Below are positions 61,981-64,000 of a stretch of 64,000 nucleotides of DNA, one piece after another. This stretch comes from Microbacterium pullorum. GTDB taxonomy: Bacteria > Actinomycetota > Actinomycetes > Actinomycetales > Microbacteriaceae. Every line of letters starts with the position of its first letter. The first letter of the stretch is position 1. The notes under the pieces are model-generated. The model had not been told where the DNA came from. It did no database searches and saw only the letters and a program-made list of their open reading frames with translations. The position numbers and the translations under genes are program-made. Where the stretch lies: the NCBI RefSeq assembly GCF_014836535.1, contig NZ_JACSQP010000002.1:124001-188000 (forward strand). The letters run 5' to 3'.

Positions 61981-63090
61981 TCAGTCCTCGATCTTGCGCT
62001 TGCGCCAGCGGATGCCGGCCGCGATGAGCCCGTCGAGATCGCCGTCGAACACGGCTGCGGGGTTACCCACCTCGTAACCGGTGCGCAGATCCTTCACCAG
62101 CTGCTGGCCGTAGAGGAAGTAGGAGCGCATCTGATCGCCCCAACTCGCGGTGATGGTGCCGGCGAGTTCCTTCTTCTTGGCCGCCTCCTCTTCGCGCTTG
62201 AGCAGCAGCAGGCGCGTCTGGAGCACCCGCATGGCCACGGCACGGTTCTGGATCTGGCTCTTCTCGTTCTGCATCGACACGACGATGCCGGTCGGGATGT
62301 GCGTGATGCGCACGGCGGAGTCGGTGGTGTTGACCGACTGCCCACCGGGTCCCGACGAACGGAAGACGTCGACGCGGATGTCGCCTTCGGGGACATCCAC
62401 CTCCTTGGCCTCTTCCATGACCGGGATGACTTCCACGGCGGCGAAGCTGGTCTGACGCTTGTCGGCGGAGCCGAACGGGCTGATGCGCGCGAGGCGGTGC
62501 GTGCCGGCTTCGACCGACAGCGTGCCGTAGGCGTAGGGCGAGTCGACCTGGAAGGTGGCCGACTTGATGCCGGCACCCTCGGCGTAGGAGATGTCGAGCA
62601 CCTTCACGGGGTACTTGTGACGCTCGGCCCAGCGCAGGTACATGCGCATGAGCATCTCGGCGAAGTCGGTGGCGTCGTCGCCGCCCGCACCCGAGCGGAT
62701 CGTCACGACGGCGCCGCGGTCGTCGTACTCGCCGTCCAGCAGCGTCTGCACCTCGAGCTGGCCGATGAGGCCCTCGAGCTCGGCGAGCTCCTTGCGGGCC
62801 TCTTCGGCGGAGTCCTCGTCGTCCATCTCCACGGCGAGCTCGACCAGCACGTCGAGGTCGTCCAGGCGCCGCTCGATCGCGGTGATGCGCTTGAGTTCAC
62901 TCTGGCGGTGGCTCAGGGCGCTGGTGACCTGCTGCGCCTTGTCGACGTCATCCCAGAGGTTCGGCGCTCCCGCCTCTTCGGAGAGCCGCGCGATCTCGCT
63001 CCGGAGTGCGTCGACGTCCACCACCGATTCGATGTCGGAGAAGGTGGAGCGCAGCGCCTGGATGTCGGCGGAAAGATCAAGTTCAAGCAT
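61981..63090 (-). CDS. prfB: peptide chain release factor 2
   Basis: 369 residues; releases peptides at UGA and UAA. SPF codon-recognition motif in [13 protein letters not shown] and the GGQ loop in [17 protein letters not shown]. No programmed frameshift is needed: the frame is continuous from [17 protein letters not shown] through the region where many bacteria shift. TAGTCT lies 8 nt before the ATG, so it may be leaderless. Usually followed by ftsE; here a sortase/sigma cassette intervenes. Confidence 0.97.
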   Translation of the reverse strand: MLELDLSADIQALRSTFSDIESVVDVDALRSEIARLSEEAGAPNLWDDVDKAQQVTSALSHRQSELKRITAIERRLDDLDVLVELAVEMDDEDSAEEARKELAELEGLIGQLEVQTLLDGEYDDRGAVVTIRSGAGGDDATDFAEMLMRMYLRWAERHKYPVKVLDISYAEGAGIKSATFQVDSPYAYGTLSVEAGTHRLARISPFGSADKRQTSFAAVEVIPVMEEAKEVDVPEGDIRVDVFRSSGPGGQSVNTTDSAVRITHIPTGIVVSMQNEKSQIQNRAVAMRVLQTRLLLLKREEEAAKKKELAGTITASWGDQMRSYFLYGQQLVKDLRTGYEVGNPAAVFDGDLDGLIAAGIRWRKRKIED

Positions 63091-63116
63091 GACAGTTCAG
63101 ACTAACGTGGATGCCG

Positions 63117-64000
63117 ATGAGTATCGGCGATGATGAAGCGCCCATCGCCCGCACGCTCTGGCGATTCGCCCCGATGATCTACGGCCCCACCGTGCTGTTC
63201 GCCGTCGGCGAGGGCGCTGTGATCCCGCTCCTGCCGATCATCGCCGCCGACCTCGGAGCCGATCTGCCCACGGCGGCTCTGGTGGCATCCGCCCTCGTCG
63301 TCGGTCAGCTGTGCGGCAACATCCCCGCCGGATGGGCCGTTGCGCGCCTGGGTGAGCGCCTCACCATGACCATCGCCGGCACCGCCGCGCTCGGCGGCGT
63401 GGCGGGCCTGCTGCTCGCGCCGAGCGTCGCGCTGCTGGCGGTGTCGGTGTTCCTCATCGGATTCTGCGCTGCGGCATTCGGCCTCGCCCGTCATTCGTTC
63501 ATGACGACCCGTGTGCCGCTGGCCTTCCGGGCGCGGGCGCTGTCGTTGCTGGGTGGCACGTTCCGCCTCGGCATGTTCATCGGGCCGTTCCTCGCGGCGG
63601 CGCTCCTGGCCCTGTTCGGCGACCCGCACGCCTCGGTCTGGCTCTTCGCCGCCTGTCTCGTCTCGACGGTGCTGCTGGTGCTGTTCGGCCCCGATCCCGA
63701 GACGGCCGTCGCCATGCCCGGCGCGCCGCTACGCGAGGTGGAAGACACCGGTGAGCCGGTGACCGGCGCCATTCCGGTCGGCGTGCGCGGCGGTGTCTTC
63801 CGCACCATGTGGCGCCATCGCGGTGTGCTGTCGCGACTGGGGGTCGCCGCGGCATCGCTGTCGGCGATGCGCTCGGCCCGCCAGGTGGTGCTGCCGCTGT
63901 GGGGCGTGTCGATCGGGCTCGACGCGCAGACGATCGCCCTCGTCGTCGGCATCTCGGGGGCCATCGACTTCGCGCTGTTCTACGCCAGCGGTCAGGTGAT
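63117..64000 (+). CDS. MFS transporter (3' end beyond window)
   Basis: About 294 codons visible, from ATG 63117. MSIGDDEAPIARTLWRFAPMIYGP leads into TM1 (TVLFAVGEGAVIPLLPIIAADLG), then a string of hydrophobic segments. A VARLGERLTM charged loop follows TM2, like the MFS A-motif. A TAACGT lies 8 nt before the ATG (ATG 63111 is also possible), divergent from prfB. Substrate unknown; the stop is beyond the window end. Confidence 0.85.
   Translation, partial: MSIGDDEAPIARTLWRFAPMIYGPTVLFAVGEGAVIPLLPIIAADLGADLPTAALVASALVVGQLCGNIPAGWAVARLGERLTMTIAGTAALGGVAGLLLAPSVALLAVSVFLIGFCAAAFGLARHSFMTTRVPLAFRARALSLLGGTFRLGMFIGPFLAAALLALFGDPHASVWLFAACLVSTVLLVLFGPDPETAVAMPGAPLREVEDTGEPVTGAIPVGVRGGVFRTMWRHRGVLSRLGVAAASLSAMRSARQVVLPLWGVSIGLDAQTIALVVGISGAIDFALFYASGQV

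Overview
The window is a densely coded, high-GC actinobacterial chromosome segment, most likely from a Microbacteriaceae member close to Microbacterium. Supporting signs are the strong GC bias, many leaderless genes (TANNNT followed by 6-8 nt and then a start codon), a tmRNA tag ending in RTDFALAA, an ftsE with a long C-terminal extension, and a SigK/RskA-type sigma/anti-sigma pair. No phage, insertion sequence, CRISPR array or plasmid gene was seen. Most of it is housekeeping and biosynthesis, with two accessory-looking blocks.

Layout. 0-4.3 kb: plsC (cut by the window edge), murA, leuD and leuC in one minus-strand operon, preceded by a leader ORF with four consecutive Leu codons. 4.3-7.4 kb: a TerC-type metal exporter, and a divergent ECF sigma factor overlapping a DUF4349 membrane protein. 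7.4-12.8 kb: a perfect 24-bp hairpin, tRNA-Glu, a metallo-hydrolase, and the fructose PTS set (fruR-fruK-fruA, then ptsH), followed by tRNA-Gln. 12.9-31.6 kb: gltX, an MFS gene, a FAH-family enzyme, ilvE, leuB, a TetR/drug-efflux pair, serA, two small membrane proteins, adhE, ilvC, ilvN, ilvB and ilvD. Together with leuCD this is most of the branched-chain amino-acid pathway. 31.6-39.7 kb: otsAB (trehalose), a ketoacid CoA-transferase/thiolase operon with a divergent IclR regulator, tRNA-Lys, a HisN-like phosphatase, a lipoprotein and a small acidic protein.

39.8-53.1 kb is the most interesting block. It holds a wax-ester/triacylglycerol synthase-like acyltransferase, a bactofilin-like membrane protein, two PPOX-fold proteins, a P2-type ATPase, a DevS-like two-GAF histidine kinase, a DevR/DosR-like regulator, a universal stress protein and PEP synthase. 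Four GGGAC-N4-GTCCC-type palindromes, resembling the mycobacterial DosR box, sit in its intergenic regions. I read this as a compact dormancy/redox regulon in which the usual heme-ligand position of the sensor seems to have been lost.

53-64 kb: a secreted HNH-type protein, an S4 RNA-binding protein, a glyoxalase-like/HxlR pair, ssrA (tmRNA), a SIMPL protein, smpB, ftsX and ftsE. A four-gene cassette (DUF4397 surface protein, sortase, SigK-like sigma, RskA-like anti-sigma) sits between ftsE and prfB, where related genomes usually have prfB-ftsE-ftsX-smpB together. A truncated MFS gene ends the window. Gaps of more than about 150 nt are few. 52072-52286 holds a DosR-type box, 53840-54023 shows nothing recognisable, and 55510-55661 is the ssrA/SIMPL upstream region. 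No gap exceeds 300 nt.
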